The position numbers were made by a program, and so were the translations under genes. Positions 39,074-51,569 of a DNA stretch of 64,000 bases are shown here, in pieces. Each line of letters starts with the position of its first letter. Position 1 is the stretch's first letter. The DNA comes from Cardiocondyla obscurior (lineage: Eukaryota; Arthropoda; Insecta; Hymenoptera; Formicidae): NCBI RefSeq assembly GCF_019399895.1, contig NC_091868.1, positions 6,077,593-6,141,592 on the forward strand, in the 5' to 3' direction. Below the pieces are notes generated by a model. The model searched no databases and was not told the DNA's origin. It saw only the letters and a list, made by a program, of their open reading frames with translations.

Positions 39074-41471
39074 ATGGAACTCTTCGAAGTTCTATGCGGC
39101 ATTGCTGTCGCAGTGCTCGCTCTTTATTATTATCTCACATCAACTTTCGACACTTGGAAGTCACGCGGGATTAGTGGTCCACGCCCGATACCGGGATTTG
39201 GTAATTTCAAGGATCTTATGTTGGGTAAAATAGCCATGGGCGATTTTATTACAAAAATATATAACGACTACAAAAATGAATCAATGATTGGTATATTCAG
39301 TTCGAGGACACCTATTCTCATTGTAAAAGATCTGGATTTAATTAAAGATATTATCATCAAAGATTTTTCCGTCTTTGCTAATCGAGGACTGCCTACTTTT
39401 GAAAAGGTGAGAACATCTAAAATCAAAATCAAAAATCAATTATTGACAGAAAGGTTGCAACACTTGAAGTTAGGGACACGATTTTAGAAATAGAAATGCG
39501 ATGCGAATCGCTGCATTCACTCATGCGGCACTTCATTCATGTCAAGTTTTTTTTTTGTATGTATGAAGCGCCGCATGAGCAAATGCAGTGGTTCACATAG
39601 AAAATGCGAACCACTACATTCGTTTACGTGCAATACATAGATCTGGTCATATCTATGTATTGCACACGAATGAATGTAGCGGTTTGCATTTTCTGTTTCT
39701 AAAAATCATATTACAACTTCATGTGTTGCAATCATTCTGACCACGAATGTACAAGCGAGTTTAAATGCTTTTTCAAAAATTTACATAGATATATATTTTT
39801 TTATTTTTTTATTTTTATAGAATAAAAATTGTTAAAAATTATGCAGTTTTGGTACAAGAATTTAATTTTAAGTCGTATCTACTTGATTACAATTCTAATT
39901 TTGCCACAGGCTGAGCCGCTATCACAACATCTTTTTGCTCTGGAACCGAAAAGATGGAGACCATTAAGAACCAAACTGTCGCCTGTTTTCACATCTGGCA
40001 AACTGAAAGAGATGTTCTCTTTGATATCGGAATGTGGTGACTATCTCGTTAAATACATGGAAAAAATCGCTGATAAAAATGAACCTGTAGAATGCCGTGA
40101 GTTGACAGCCAAATATACGACTGATGTTATCGGTAGCTGTGCTTTTGGTATCGAGATGCACGCTTTGTCGAATGAAGACAGTGAATTTCGTAAGATGGGA
40201 AGAAAAATATTCGTTTCGTCGTGGAAAAATATATTACGATTAAGAATTAGACAAATGTTTCCATGGCTTTATGAAGTACTTGGACATATTGTGAGCCCAA
40301 CAGACGTTACCAAATTTTTCATACGTGTTATCGTGGAGACCATAGACTACAGAGAAACGAATAATGTAATCAGAAACGACTTCATTGATATGCTACGTGA
40401 ATTAAAGAAGCATCCTGACAAACTCGGCGATATTGGTATACACTTTTACATACAATTTAATTTACTGTTTCACGTATATACCATGTAAATTTAATTATTT
40501 ATATTAATGAGAAAATAACATTTCAGAATTAACAGATCATTTACTAGCTGCACAAGCATTTGTCTTTTTCGTCGCTGGTTTTGAAACTTCTTCGACGACT
40601 ATGAGCAATGCTCTCTACGAGTTAGCCCTAAATCAGAAAGTACAGGATAATTTACGAGAAGAAATTGATGAAGCCTATGTGAAATATAATGGAGACTTGA
40701 AATACGAAAATATAAAAAAAATGAATTACTTAGATAAAGTATTCAAAGGTACGTCATCTGCAAAAAAAGTTCGCTGTTTTTTCTTCTTTTGTTTTTCTTT
40801 CAACGATTTTACAACGTAATCTTTCACTAAGACTTTTAAATTAAGATTTTATTTTTTAATATTATCATAATTTAATATTATTCTCAATGCATGCAGAAAC
40901 GCTACGAAAATATCCGCCAGTAACAGTCCTCTTCAGAGAATCAATGTCGAGTTATACTTTTGAGGGAACTAAAATTAGTATACCAAAAAATCAAAAAATA
41001 TGGATTCCCGCTTATGCGATTCAACGAGATCCAGATATTTATCCAGATCCAGACGTTTTTGATCCAGAAAGGTTTGATGAGGAAGCTGTGCAAAGCAGGC
41101 ACCCGATGGCTTTTCTACCTTTCGGCGATGGTCCAAGAAATTGCATTGGTACAGTAAAATAAATTTAAATTAAAAACATTACTATCTATTTCCACCGTTT
41201 TGCTAAAAAAATATTCCTAATTGAAAAAGTCTTTAACTCAATTAATCTTTTTTTCAATTACTTTGATTTAATTTACATTGTAATCGTTTAATTTTCAGGA
41301 GCTCGTTTTGCTGTTTATCAAACTAAACTTGGTCTTATAAAAATATTACGCAACTACAAAATTGAGACCTGCGAGAAAACGGTAATACCTTACGTAAACG
41401 ATCCTAAGGCATTCCTATTAGCACCGAAAGGCGGAATATACTTGAAAATAGTTAAGATTAATCGACAATAA
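39074..41471 (+). CDS. Cytochrome P450, CYP6-like (clan 3)
   Basis: Five coding exons: 39074-39406, 39910-40435, 40527-40748, 40897-41148 and 41299-41471; phases 0,1,1,1; 501 aa. An N-terminal hydrophobic anchor (residues about 5-22) is followed by the GPRPIPGFGN proline hinge. The I-helix motif AGFETSS is at 303-309, the K-helix ETLR at 361-364, PERF at 417-420 and the haem loop FGDGPRNCIG at 436-445 with ligand Cys443. All catalytic motifs are intact. These are ER-bound monooxygenases that use NADPH-P450 reductase; clan 3 CYP6 enzymes in insects handle plant toxins, insecticides and cuticular or pheromone lipids. The sequence resembles the hymenopteran CYP6AS expansion, but the subfamily is a guess. 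The haem loop is split by an intron inside its last Gly codon. Intron 1 holds an inverted-repeat element. A leader intron is likely upstream. Confidence 0.96.
39455..39731. mobile_element. MITE-like foldback element in P450 intron 1
   Basis: The left end reads TTGCAACACTTGAAGTT and the reverse complement of the right end reads TTGCAACACATGAAGTT. The similarity continues inward (GATTTTAGAAATAGAAA versus GATTTTTAGAAACAGAAA). Inside, the element carries two further palindromes, one around GCATTCACTCATGCGGC and one around GCAATACATAGAT. It is about 277 bp and noncoding, lying wholly within intron 1. Confidence 0.8.
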
Positions 41472-41509
41472 TTAATTCACATTTTGCTGCAACTATAAAG
41501 GCGCGGCAA

Positions 41510-41515
41510 AATAAA
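41510..41515 (+). terminator. Polyadenylation signal of the P450 gene
   Basis: AATAAA 39 bp after the stop codon, within an A-rich run. Confidence 0.6.
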
Positions 41516-41846
41516 AAAAAAAAAATTAAGAAAACTTATTAACTGTGCACCGCTCGCTATAGTACACATATTACATTTTAAAGAAGGCAAAGTGTTTAAA
41601 TACCTTATGAGATTTCACATATGAAGTACAATTAAACTAAAACGGTAATTTAATCATGCGTTCACGTAGGTACCTGAAAAAAAATGTTAAGTGAACGAAA
41701 TGATAAATTTGTTAATACCGGGACTTCGCGGCACAGAGTCTTCGAAAAATTTCGATAAGTATCAGGAGGTTAGAACAAGTAAGTGGGTGTGACGTGTTGG
41801 AGCGCCGTTCTCACCAATGCCTCCACCACGCCTTTTTTGTAATGGT

Positions 41847-41930
41847 TGCCGTTCCCGCCAACGCCGTGGCCACGCCTGCTTTTGTAATGGCTGCAACACC
41901 ATCATGGCTGCGGCGTTGGCGGGAACGGCA
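41847..41930. repeat. Perfect 20-bp inverted repeat with a 44-bp loop
   Basis: TGCCGTTCCCGCCAACGCCG at 41847-41866 is exactly complementary to 41911-41930. The loop and left flank also contain two near-copies of a CCACGCC...TTTTGTAATGG unit. The local GC content is well above that of the surrounding AT-rich DNA, so this may be part of a small inserted element. Confidence 0.85.
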
Positions 41931-44176
41931 CTCCGTTAGCTAATATCAAGAAAATCCTCTACGGGCCGCCACCAGCCAGTCGAGAAGTCTACTCTTGTCG
42001 TAACAGTATTAAATTCATAACCGTCAGCAGTATAAGTAGTGCCGCGTTGTGAGACTTATCATTTTGTTCACTAATTGTAATCGAGAATTAAATATTCGAG
42101 TGTTAATATTATAATTAATGAATAATGTGCGCTTTGGATCTCGTCATTAATAAGAGCAAAGAGAAGGAAAGGAAAGGTATAATGATGACACTTTTGTATG
42201 TACAATATGACGTTATAATAATTCAATGATTTATCGTAAAAATACGCTATTCTTAAAGACGTATTCGCAAACAATTGTGGAATTAATGTTACATTATTAT
42301 CTATATCGACAGAATTGTTAAATAACTCACGGTTAGTTTGCGTTTGTCTTTAAAACTAGGACTTTGCAATTAAAGACGCATGCTAAAAAATTGTAATACT
42401 TCTAAAATGTTTTTTTTTTTTTTTGGCAATTGGAACTCTATCTACTTTTGTCATCTAAAAAATTCAAGTTAGTATCAGCTCGACCGGCCCTCGATAGAAA
42501 TCCAACCGTGGACTTCCGAGTCACGAAGTACTTTTCTCAGTTGCACGACACTTTTAATTAGATTGAGACTCGTGTCTTTATGTTCGAAATAAAGCGCACG
42601 TAACGTCGTAGTAATAAAATATATATTGAATATTCATTGGCCTTTGTTTAAAATTTACACGGGAAATTCTATACTTCTCGTACGCGAGGGCGATCCACGC
42701 ACTAATAATAATTAAAGGTATATACAGAAATCGTCGGTGATTTTTTTTAAAAGAAATGCTTTAGAAATAGATTACTTTTAATATTGTCGTTAAGAGAAAA
42801 TTTTCTAAAAAACTGTATTTCTAGAATATTACTTAGCAAGGCTTGGAACATGCTGTATATTTATTACGTAATATGCGTTTTGTCCTCTTCGTACATGTAA
42901 CCGTAATATTTTGGTTCGCGCTCGTTTGTCATGGGATAACGTGAAATCTATGGCAATCGGATCGTTGGGTGCGGGAAGTAGAGAAGTTCAATCTTAATTC
43001 TCGCCTCGCGCAGAACGGTTTTGGCACTTTTTGTAAGACAGGCACACGCGTTAGCTGCAAACAGCTGATGCCTCGCAGTACGCCCATTCGCAAGAGTCGT
43101 ACGTCATAAAACCGTCACCTCGAAAATACATTTACTCTCTCTTCCGGGCACGATTTTAGCTCTATCACGTGCTTATACAGCGCTTAACCCTTCGTGCATC
43201 TTTAACGTACATCGATTCGAGCGAAACGTGTCGTGTAACATTCCCGATCGATCGACGTGCAGCGATGCGTGGAAAAAAAATTTACCTCGCGAACGCGCGG
43301 CATTTGGTAAGATATGTGCACGATAGCGCGTCGCATCATTTATTTATGTACAAATTATCGGGATACGGAACTTGGATTTATTTTCTCGCGCGATGCTTTT
43401 TTTTTTTTCTTTTTTTTCTTTTACGATGGTTTCACCACCATTAACCTACGAGATGCGACAAAGTGGAAGTAAATATAACCTAAATCACAAATTCAGATTT
43501 TGTGCAGACGCACAATATTTTTAATGACTATAATAGGCGTATTTTATTTAGATAAATTAATGAAATCAGTTCGTTAATGTCGAACCGATCGCTATCGCTT
43601 ATTATTATTGCCAAGCTGTAGCTTTAGACTTTTTAGAGAAAAATCTAGCCTCAGCCTATTTTTAGTAATCGAAGTTTATGTATGGCCACGTATATTAACA
43701 CTCAGGTCCCTAGTTCTTTGAAATGAGGCAATTTATTTTTTTTTGGTTTTGTTTTAGGTTTGATATGTATTAAGCATATCAGTGGCGTTGTGCCTCACTT
43801 ATTTGCGTGTGAAATAAATGCCGATCGAAAGTTATCGCGGCGACATAGTACTTATTTAATATTATAAAATAACGGTTTCGTTGTAGTAACCAAGTTAATG
43901 AAGAATCGATCGTTGCGAAAAATGCAAGTGTTGTAAAAATAATAACTTATGGCACGTCATGCAAGCACGGATCGCAAGGCTTTTTTGTATCTCGGTAAGT
44001 TATCTAAAGTAACGTTCGAATATATTTTCTCGCCGTGTACTTTGAATTTACGATTCTTTCTTTTTTTATTTTAGGCGAGTTACGCTCGAACCTATGAATA
44101 CTGATTTATTTAATGGAAATGCTGTCAATGTATAGACTTGCGGCAATGTGTTCAGAGTGAAAAAGCTTGAAGGAGT
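41931..44176. other. Intergenic region, no gene seen
   Basis: AT-rich DNA with a CpG-richer patch at about 42.9-43.3 kb that may be a promoter or leader. The frames present are short or run through poly-T tracts. No RNA gene is recognised. Confidence 0.5.
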
Positions 44177-46876
44177 TCATTTCAAGCAATGACAATACTG
44201 CTTCATACCGCGATTGAGACATTTCGCGCTTATACCGTAAAGGTTGATTCTGCTGACCTCGCTATCAGATAAAGTGTAATTGCCGTCACCGTGGTATCTG
44301 ATAGTTACCTCGAAGTTACCGTTTCCAGGTGTTGTCTGGATCAAGTAGAAGTACGTGACGGTGGCGGAGTTATCCATGCCGTAGTCGATCACCTGGTCCA
44401 CTCGGTGCACCTTCTTCAGCTTGAGCCGCGCGCAGAGTCGCCTGCCCTTTTTGTCCTTGTAACTTTTCACGATGCTCTCGATATGTTCTATAAACTTGTA
44501 CACGCCACCGGTAGCGATTTTGTCGTGCACGTCGATCGACTTGAAGGCCGTGCAAGTGCACCAATGATAAGCTACACCCGCGTCCTGGCAGCCTCTTTCG
44601 CGAGGGACGGGAGTGAAAAGGGACTGGCAGGTGGAACACCCGGGGCTGGAATCGGCGTCGCCGCCTCCGTTGACGAGAACGTCCCGCAGCGTCTCGTAAA
44701 GATCGTACGGCGAGGTGAGGCGATTTTGGTTCACCGCGAGCGCTTGATAGCTCTCTGGATTCTCTCGACGAAACCATTCCGGCAGCCAGATGTAGATGTA
44801 CGGCAGTCTCTCCTCGTACCAGCCGATAAAGGTGTTGCGAAACTCGCCCCAGCGCATGCCGTGGTCACTCAGGAAGACTATCATCGAGTCGTTCAGGATT
44901 CCTTTCTCTTCCAGAATCTCGAATTTCTTTAGCACGCGCGCATCTATCGACGAGATGCCGTTCATGTTGTCGTGGCTAACCGTGTTCGTCCAGAAGAAAC
45001 CGAAATACGGCACGCTGACGAAGGTTTGGGCAAAGTTCATAGCGTAGTCGAAGATCCGTTCGAAGCTTATCTCAGGTCCCGTGCAATATTTCATGCTGAA
45101 TCTGCAAGCAACGCGGAGGGAAATCTCTTAAGTCGTCGATAAGATCGGAATATCATTCGGTGATAATAATAATTAATAATAGTTGTCATTGTTAGGAACC
45201 TCGTTACCTTCTTTTTATTTTAAGAAGTTTCTCGCTGGCTAGCATGTAGGGTCTCAAGTAGTAGTCTGTAGGCGGGTCGACGAAGCCGACCTTGAGGTAG
45301 TTAAATGTGCTCAGGGTGGTCTCATCCTCGCCGTAGGCCGTAACGTACCCGGCGTTATGAAAGTTGTTCCAGAGAAAGGGACAGTTGTCAAGTTTGTAGG
45401 CCACTGTCGGCGAACACCGCGAGTATGCCTGGTCTGACATCTGGCCGGTCAAAATCGCCATCAGATTTGGAAAAGTGTTGTCGCCGATCTTGTTGTAGCC
45501 TTTCAATCCTATCCAGCCGGTCTCGCGCAAATATTTCTCAGTTTTCGGCATGGCCCGGTAGAAGTTCAGTCGACTGACGCTGTCGATGCCGAGGACGAGC
45601 ACGCTTAACTTTCTCGAATAGTTTCCGATTTGGCTGCTATTGTGATCTACGCGTTCGCGTACCTTATCTGGATTCAGGATCGCATGAACGTTCTCATATA
45701 CCGTTTTCGTCTTCGTCTTGCATAATACGTACGCCACTTCCACTTCGCGCGGAAGCATCACTTGTTCCGTGAAGTTCTCGCACTGTTTAACTCTATTGAA
45801 AAGAAAGAGATCGGCAAATGTTTTCCAGAAAAAAGTTTCGCGCGGGTTTTTTCAATCTTTAGAAAATCTAGAGCAGTTCTTTTACATTGCATTAAAAAAA
45901 AATTAGATAAATTAATTATTGTTACTTAATTGTTTTTTTTTTTAGTTAAATTTTTTAAATTAAAAACACTCGAATGACTTAAAATAACAGCAGAAATTTT
46001 CAGCTCATACAAAGACGAGTGGTGAATCTTACGATATTGTGGAGTCGTAGTTATCCTTCTTCGGCTTGTCCACTTTGGGCCTGACTACGGATGACCAGCA
46101 ACAGAAGACGTCGCTGTGCAGGGTCTTTATCGTGGAATCGAGGGAAAGAAACACGCTGCCGTTAGGTTCCCTCAAAATTTGCGAGAAGATGCGATCGTTC
46201 GTGCGGCATTTCTCCAGTTTTTCCTTCTTCACGAATTTCACGATGGACGGATCCAGAGGCTTTTTGGACAGCATGTGACATCTTGGATTCCAAACGAGGT
46301 AACCATCTACCATGCCTATCGTCAAATGTAATCCGCTATAATATTGCTGATTTACTTATTAAATTTCAATGACACATCGCGAGACTGCTCGGATAAAGTT
46401 TTGGTCGATATCTCGACGATAATATAAGATATTCTCACCTTCGACGACGTTGTATGATTTTAAGGACGGATACGGTAGAACGTTGTAATCATACTCGTCA
46501 CCGGAAACGAGGTAGAGGGTGAAGATGATCAGACATGGTAACAGAACCAGAATAAGGCCGGGTCGTCGACAGAAGCATTCGGTGAAGCGTGACCATTTCG
46601 CCTTCCACATCATGCTCTTGTGGTCGCACCTTTCTCAGGGTCACGGGAGATCAAAGGTAATCCCGTATCATCTTGTCGCGAATCCTGCCCTATTTCTATC
46701 AATTTCGTTAGATTTTGCGATCGGTTTATTCTCACCGAGTACGTATCAACTGTTCCCCATACGTCTCCCGATTGGCTTTCATAATTTCGTCGAACGTGAC
46801 GTAAACATTTATCTAGCCACGAGTCACCATTCTCATCATCCTCGGCTTCTCCCTCTCCACAGGGGAAGATTGTCAT
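44177..46876 (-). CDS. DUF229 family type II membrane protein (sulfatase/phosphatase fold)
   Basis: Core exons: 46613 (ATG ATG) to 46439, 46354-46033, 45792-45208 and 45101-44177, all in phase, 668 aa. Numbering from that ATG, a short cytoplasmic head rich in basic residues precedes a membrane anchor at about 20-37, then a luminal domain. Family hallmarks are VDGYLVWNP with DPSIVKFVKKE in exon 2, VLVLGIDSVSRLNF (Asp236-Ser237) with NTFPNLMAILTGQ in exon 3, and the metal-binding FLSDHGMRWGE (439-442) in exon 4. DUF229 proteins share the alkaline phosphatase/sulfatase fold; substrates are not known to me. A strong acceptor at 46937 opens an exon with an upstream ATG at 46876. That exon either splices at 46736 (S|GTGAGA) to 46616 in frame, adding 48 residues (716 aa), or is an upstream ORF overlapping the core ATG. 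The exon 2 acceptor (AATAAG) is weak but is the only one I found that keeps the frame. Confidence 0.9.
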
Positions 46877-48833
46877 CGAGCAGCTGCCGTACTTTACAAC
46901 ACTGATAAGCGATTTACTATCTCGATGAGACTTGTTCTGAAATATAAATATTATCTCTTCAAATATATTTTAGTAGATAAATGTAATTAATAAAGAAAAA
47001 AAATTTTTAAAAACTTTAAAAAAAAAAAAAAAACTTAAAAGAATCTCTTCTTAAATTATATATTAAGAAAGCAATCTAAAAGATACGTTGTCAGCTTAGC
47101 ATTTTCTGTGTCACCAGTTAAATGTTAAATTGGCAAAACATGGAATTGATTAGATAAATGCAGTAAATCTGTGATCTCCACGTGATAGTAATCGCGCAAG
47201 AATACAAAGTTTATCATAAGCTAGATGCAATTTTATTTCGACGAATAACACTTCTGATTAGATCTCATTTCGCTTGGTTTCCGGTAACCGAACGTATTAA
47301 GGACATACACGTTAGGATCGTTGATGTAAAATCCGAAACGAACGCACTTTTCATCATTTTAGTCTTCACTGATTAATATATACGCGTGAACAAATGTTTC
47401 ATTAAAAAAATTTCATTATTTCTTGCTAATTTAATCATATCTGTTAGTTGCATTTAATTAGTTTCTCTACTACACACCGAGAAAAAAAAACAATCTTATT
47501 ACGTATTGCATTTGTCATATTTATAAATAATTTGTATGGGTAATGTAATTGCATATTTTTTTAATGATTCTTATGAATATGAAGAAAGAGAAACAAGGAA
47601 CGAACGAGGAAAAAAATACGTGTAGTTGAACAACAAGGTTTTGCCGAGAAACAGAAATTTTTACATAATGAATAAATGTCATTGGAAAAGACAATTACAC
47701 TGCATTATCTCTATTTAACGAGAAACCAGAGAAGACAATAGAAACGACTGAAATAAGTTACGACGAAACTTTAATCAGTTAAAAAAAATTTAATATTTAA
47801 AAAGATATCATTATCTAATTCGATCTTCAAAATGTGATTATATGTGTAAAATGTAAAATAAATATAAAAATCACATTTTTCTTTTTTTTTTGTTTTAGAT
47901 TTCATACAAAAGTTCACAAATCGAAACGCAGATACCGTTCTTTCGATATGGGTTATCATATTATGACGAGATAATCAAATAAAATTAGGTAAGCATAGGT
48001 GTGTAATTAGATATTGGACATCGAACAATGCTTATGTTGCACGTTATAATAGCCAACAAAAGTAGCGTTAATATGTAAAATGTAATGCACGTATAAGTAA
48101 ATTAACTTGCGTGCCATTAAAATTGATTATACATCAACATGTAATTTTACATATGCAGGATGATTCGAGCAAGTTCAAAATCTCGCAGTTTGTATACACG
48201 CAGGTAAATCTTTTAATTTAAATTGTAACTTTGTCTTGAAACGTTATATTTTAATTATTAATAAAAACTTTAAAACTTTCACAGATTAAGCTTCAAAAAA
48301 AAAAAAAAAAAAATGCGAGAAGAGAGCAAGTGGACAGGAAAAATTAAGTAACAATTCACAAGACCGTTTCGGAAACTTTGAATTCACGTCGATACGTATT
48401 CGCAAGAGTCGCACATTCGCTGCACAAGGATATTTCGTTTCGGTGCGTATTCATCTTGTCGTTCTGCGCGCGTACAAGCGGTGAAATAGCCCCGCGAGGT
48501 TCTTTCAATTACCTCTCGCAGCCGCGTGTCGACGTACGAATGGGAGGCGTCCGATCGTGGCGCAATTCGACGTGTCCCCGGAATGCGTCGGGATGCGGAC
48601 GCGCGAATTGTCACGTTTATCTCGACTCGCGTCCGGCGACGCGACTTTGGGCGCGCGAGAGGATGACGCTCGACATAGCGAGCCACGGCACGAGGTCTCA
48701 CCCCGCTCGCGGCTACCAAGGGCTGCGACCAAGTTTAATCGAATCGAGCTGGCCGGGTTTGACGCGCGCGCGTGCCACCCACGCTGCAACCAGGCAACTC
48801 AGTCGCCGACTGACGGAGATTCGCGCATACGTC

Positions 48834-48869
48834 GTCATCGTCGTCGTCGTCGACGACGACGACGACGAC
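48834..48869. repeat. GTC/GAC trinucleotide palindrome
   Basis: A (GTC)n run changes abruptly to (GAC)n at 48851/48852, giving 18-bp arms with one mismatch and no loop. It lies in the CpG-rich island and could extrude a cruciform or stall polymerases. Confidence 0.85.
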
Positions 48870-49176
48870 CAGCGTGCCTCCACTCGTACACCTCGCCGCG
48901 CCGGTCTGCGCCCACCCGACCGACCCACTGCGGCCTCGCGAGCGATGCGCGCGGCTCCTTATCAAATCGGGGTGCATCCTCGCATTCTCATATTTCTAAA
49001 AAATGCTAATCTCATAGAGTTTAATTTGCAAAAAATACCTGCCTCAACAATATTTTACCAACATTTTGGTTCGCATACGAGCGACATTAAATCCGCCGAA
49101 ATATTATTAATTATTTTTTTTTTTTTAATATATTAAATGTAAGAATGATGGGACTTATTTTTAAAGTAAGAACGTC

Positions 49177-49182
49177 TTTATT
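49177..49182 (-). terminator. Polyadenylation signal of the minus-strand gene ending at 49271
   Basis: AATAAA on the minus strand 89 bp after the TAA stop at 49271, supporting 49271-49390 as a true terminal exon. Confidence 0.65.
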
Positions 49183-49270
49183 ATATATGTTCGTTGTTAT
49201 CTAATTAACCGTTATTCAGTATGATAAAGCAAAGTAAAATTGTAGAAAGATATACGCACAAGACACATAT

Positions 49271-51569
49271 TTATCTTCCGGTCGAGCCATTAATAAGCGT
49301 CAGGTTAATTTCTGCTTTACAAATTTCCGGCGTTAATGGGATGAAAAATGAGACTTCATCGACAGTCCACATCCTAACGATTCGGGCGAACTAAGAGTCA
49401 AAACGTGGTAAAGCAAAACGTGCAAATGCAATTGTGACTAAAAGTTAATTGGATTCTAACTTAATTTAACTTTTTAACCTTTAAAAACCGCAGATGTAAT
49501 TTTTAAACCACACACAGTGCAGACTTCTGCCGATAAGATTAACGAATACGTACCACATATTATGATTACGCCAACTTTGATGTCACAGATTATTTTTAGT
49601 TTCAACTTAATATTTAATTTAAAAATATTTCTCCAATATTTTAGAACATATTACGATAAAAGAAACCTTAACAAATGTTTTAATACAATTGGTTTGTTTT
49701 TTACAGAAAAATGATGCAGTTTTATTGCAGAAGTCAAGGACGAATAGATTAGGTTTATAATAGGCCAATTCAGACACAGCGTAGTGTTTCTAGAGTCAAA
49801 GTCCGTTCGCTAGACGAAATACGTACCTGATGCTGCAGCACGTGTACACCGTTCCAAGATATATCGTGCGGGCAGTTATCGACGAGCACGAGCGAAGCCA
49901 GACACGCAGTCGCGGAATTGCCCGGGACCAACATCAGCCGCAGAAACGTCGGCCTTAGTTTCAGGCACAAAAGCGATGTACTGTAGTTTTCTGTTTGTTT
50001 ACGCCATCGTTATTGCACGAAACACTCTCAAGGCTGTTTTACTTTTAAGTAATTTAAAAAACGATAGTTAAATACACTTAACAATTACAATGAAAAAGAT
50101 ATATATACTTCATATTGAAAATTTATGCGTCTTATCAGACTTTTGTTTCTTCTGACCACTTCTGACTTTATAATATTTTGTATTGTTTTAGACCGACATA
50201 AAGCAATTTTTATATGCCAGACGTTGTCGATGATGAGACAGTTTACTATGCAAATCCGATCTTTGTCGTCTTATTTGTAAATTAAATTATCGATGACTCG
50301 CTAACAAGATTCACGCTTCCTACGTGCTGCAAACTGTATTCATTGTGCATATAGCAAATGTATTAATTTTTTCAAAACGTTATGCAAATATAATTACTTT
50401 GTTTCAAACAAAAAAAAAAAATTATAAAACGTATTATAGTCGCAGATAGTAGAAAAGAAATTAATTTGTAATAAAATACCAAATGCGACAAAACCGAGAT
50501 TTGCATATTATTTCAAATTCATTAAGTTATATTTTATTTCGTCGATACATATATAGATTACAAGATAAATATACGAGATGCGTCAAATATCCTATTAAAA
50601 TAATAACTGACAGTAATACAAAAGTATTGTACAAGAGCAGTTTGTTAATAAATAAAGTGCATGATTGAGAGTCAAACAGAAGATGTATTATCATATCGAT
50701 GCACGCTGGATATTGAATCTAATCATACGCCTATATTTTAGATTCAATTTTGGGCTATTTTTTAAATACTGTACACATATTGCCGACATATCTTTTTAAC
50801 GACACCATTTGCGATATCACATCTTCTGTTTATTAAAGATATAGTGCAACAGTCTCGGAACTCTAAATCTTCATCTTTGTTAGAGTGGTTTAACCTAATC
50901 CAACGTTTTCAGAAACGTTAGACATGCAGAATAGTACTCGGGGGTTTATTTTACACTCGTTACAGCATAGACAATACAGCATTTGTCAAATATTTTAAAG
51001 ATAAGGCCCTGAATACGCGAATCGTCACAGGGCGACCAAAGTTATCCCTTGGTGCAAGCTATACCCGTTCTTACTATACGCGATTAAGTCCCATTATTAC
51101 ACGCGCACAATCATTCCTCTTGACGATGAGAGCAACTCGCTACGGCGGCGGTCACTGGCCCGGTGATTTAACGCGAGATCTCGCGCGAGAGGCGCGACGA
51201 AAAATTCTCTGTTCGTCCCGAGTACCGGCAGTCGTACCCGGTTCGAGTAAAAACGGTCCTTTCAGTCTCGAAATCACGGAGCGTTGAAAGCCAGAGTCAC
51301 CACGATACGGCTTAACGATCTTTGGTCACACTTACTTTTGCGCCCGTCTACTCAATTCTCGGGCACTTACTTCGCGAAACCGTCGACGAGTCGGTTGGTG
51401 ATCTGCTTCGTTTTCTTTCTCTCTTTCTTTTGTCGGACGATATGACGAAGAGATTGGCCGGTCGAGATTAAATCCTTGCGCTGCATCCTGTAATGCATGT
51501 CGGGTTGATAATTGGCATCCTGTTGCAAATTAATATAGAGCAAGGCACCCACGCTGGGATAATGATAAG
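49271..51569 (-). CDS. Three 3' exons of an unrecognised protein, probably the C-terminus of the EB/LDLa gene
   Basis: Exons: 51569-51371 (after CCGCCCACAG; donor GTAAGT), 49980-49827 (after CTACAG; donor GTACGT) and 49390-49271 (after GACTCTTAG; TAA stop). Phases 1, 2 and 0 fit each other and the donor of the upstream LDLa exon at 52484, so all reads as one open frame of about 130 residues. The chain begins YHYPSVGALLYINLQQD, has a basic stretch QKKERKKTK, then LCLKLRPTFLRLMLVPG, VDNCPHDISWNGVHVLQH and FARIVRMWTVDEVSFFIPL, ending INLTLINGSTGR. It has no transmembrane helix and no motif I know. Three phase-matched junctions and a nearby AATAAA make chance unlikely, but it could be a separate minus-strand gene with a missed 5' exon. 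Confidence 0.65.

Larger units (their letters stand above)
46937..49270. other. Upstream region of the DUF229 gene with a CpG-rich island
   Basis: AT-rich from 46937 to 48370. A CpG-rich island at about 48.48-48.97 kb follows, a plausible promoter and noncoding first exon for the minus-strand DUF229 gene; frames open there on both strands because of composition. The downstream end (49177-49270) is the 3' UTR of the next minus-strand gene. Confidence 0.5.

Noticed and set aside
44291..44932. 213-codon plus-strand frame
   Set aside because: Antisense to DUF229 exon 4, which carries the conserved family motifs.
46359..46438. Read-through of DUF229 exon 1 into the following intron
   Set aside because: It ends at a stop after 26 codons and loses the conserved exon 2 segment; the spliced form keeps the frame.
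48384..49136. Long frames on both strands, one ending in an Asp/Val run
   Set aside because: They run through the CpG island and the GTC/GAC palindrome; no splice support.
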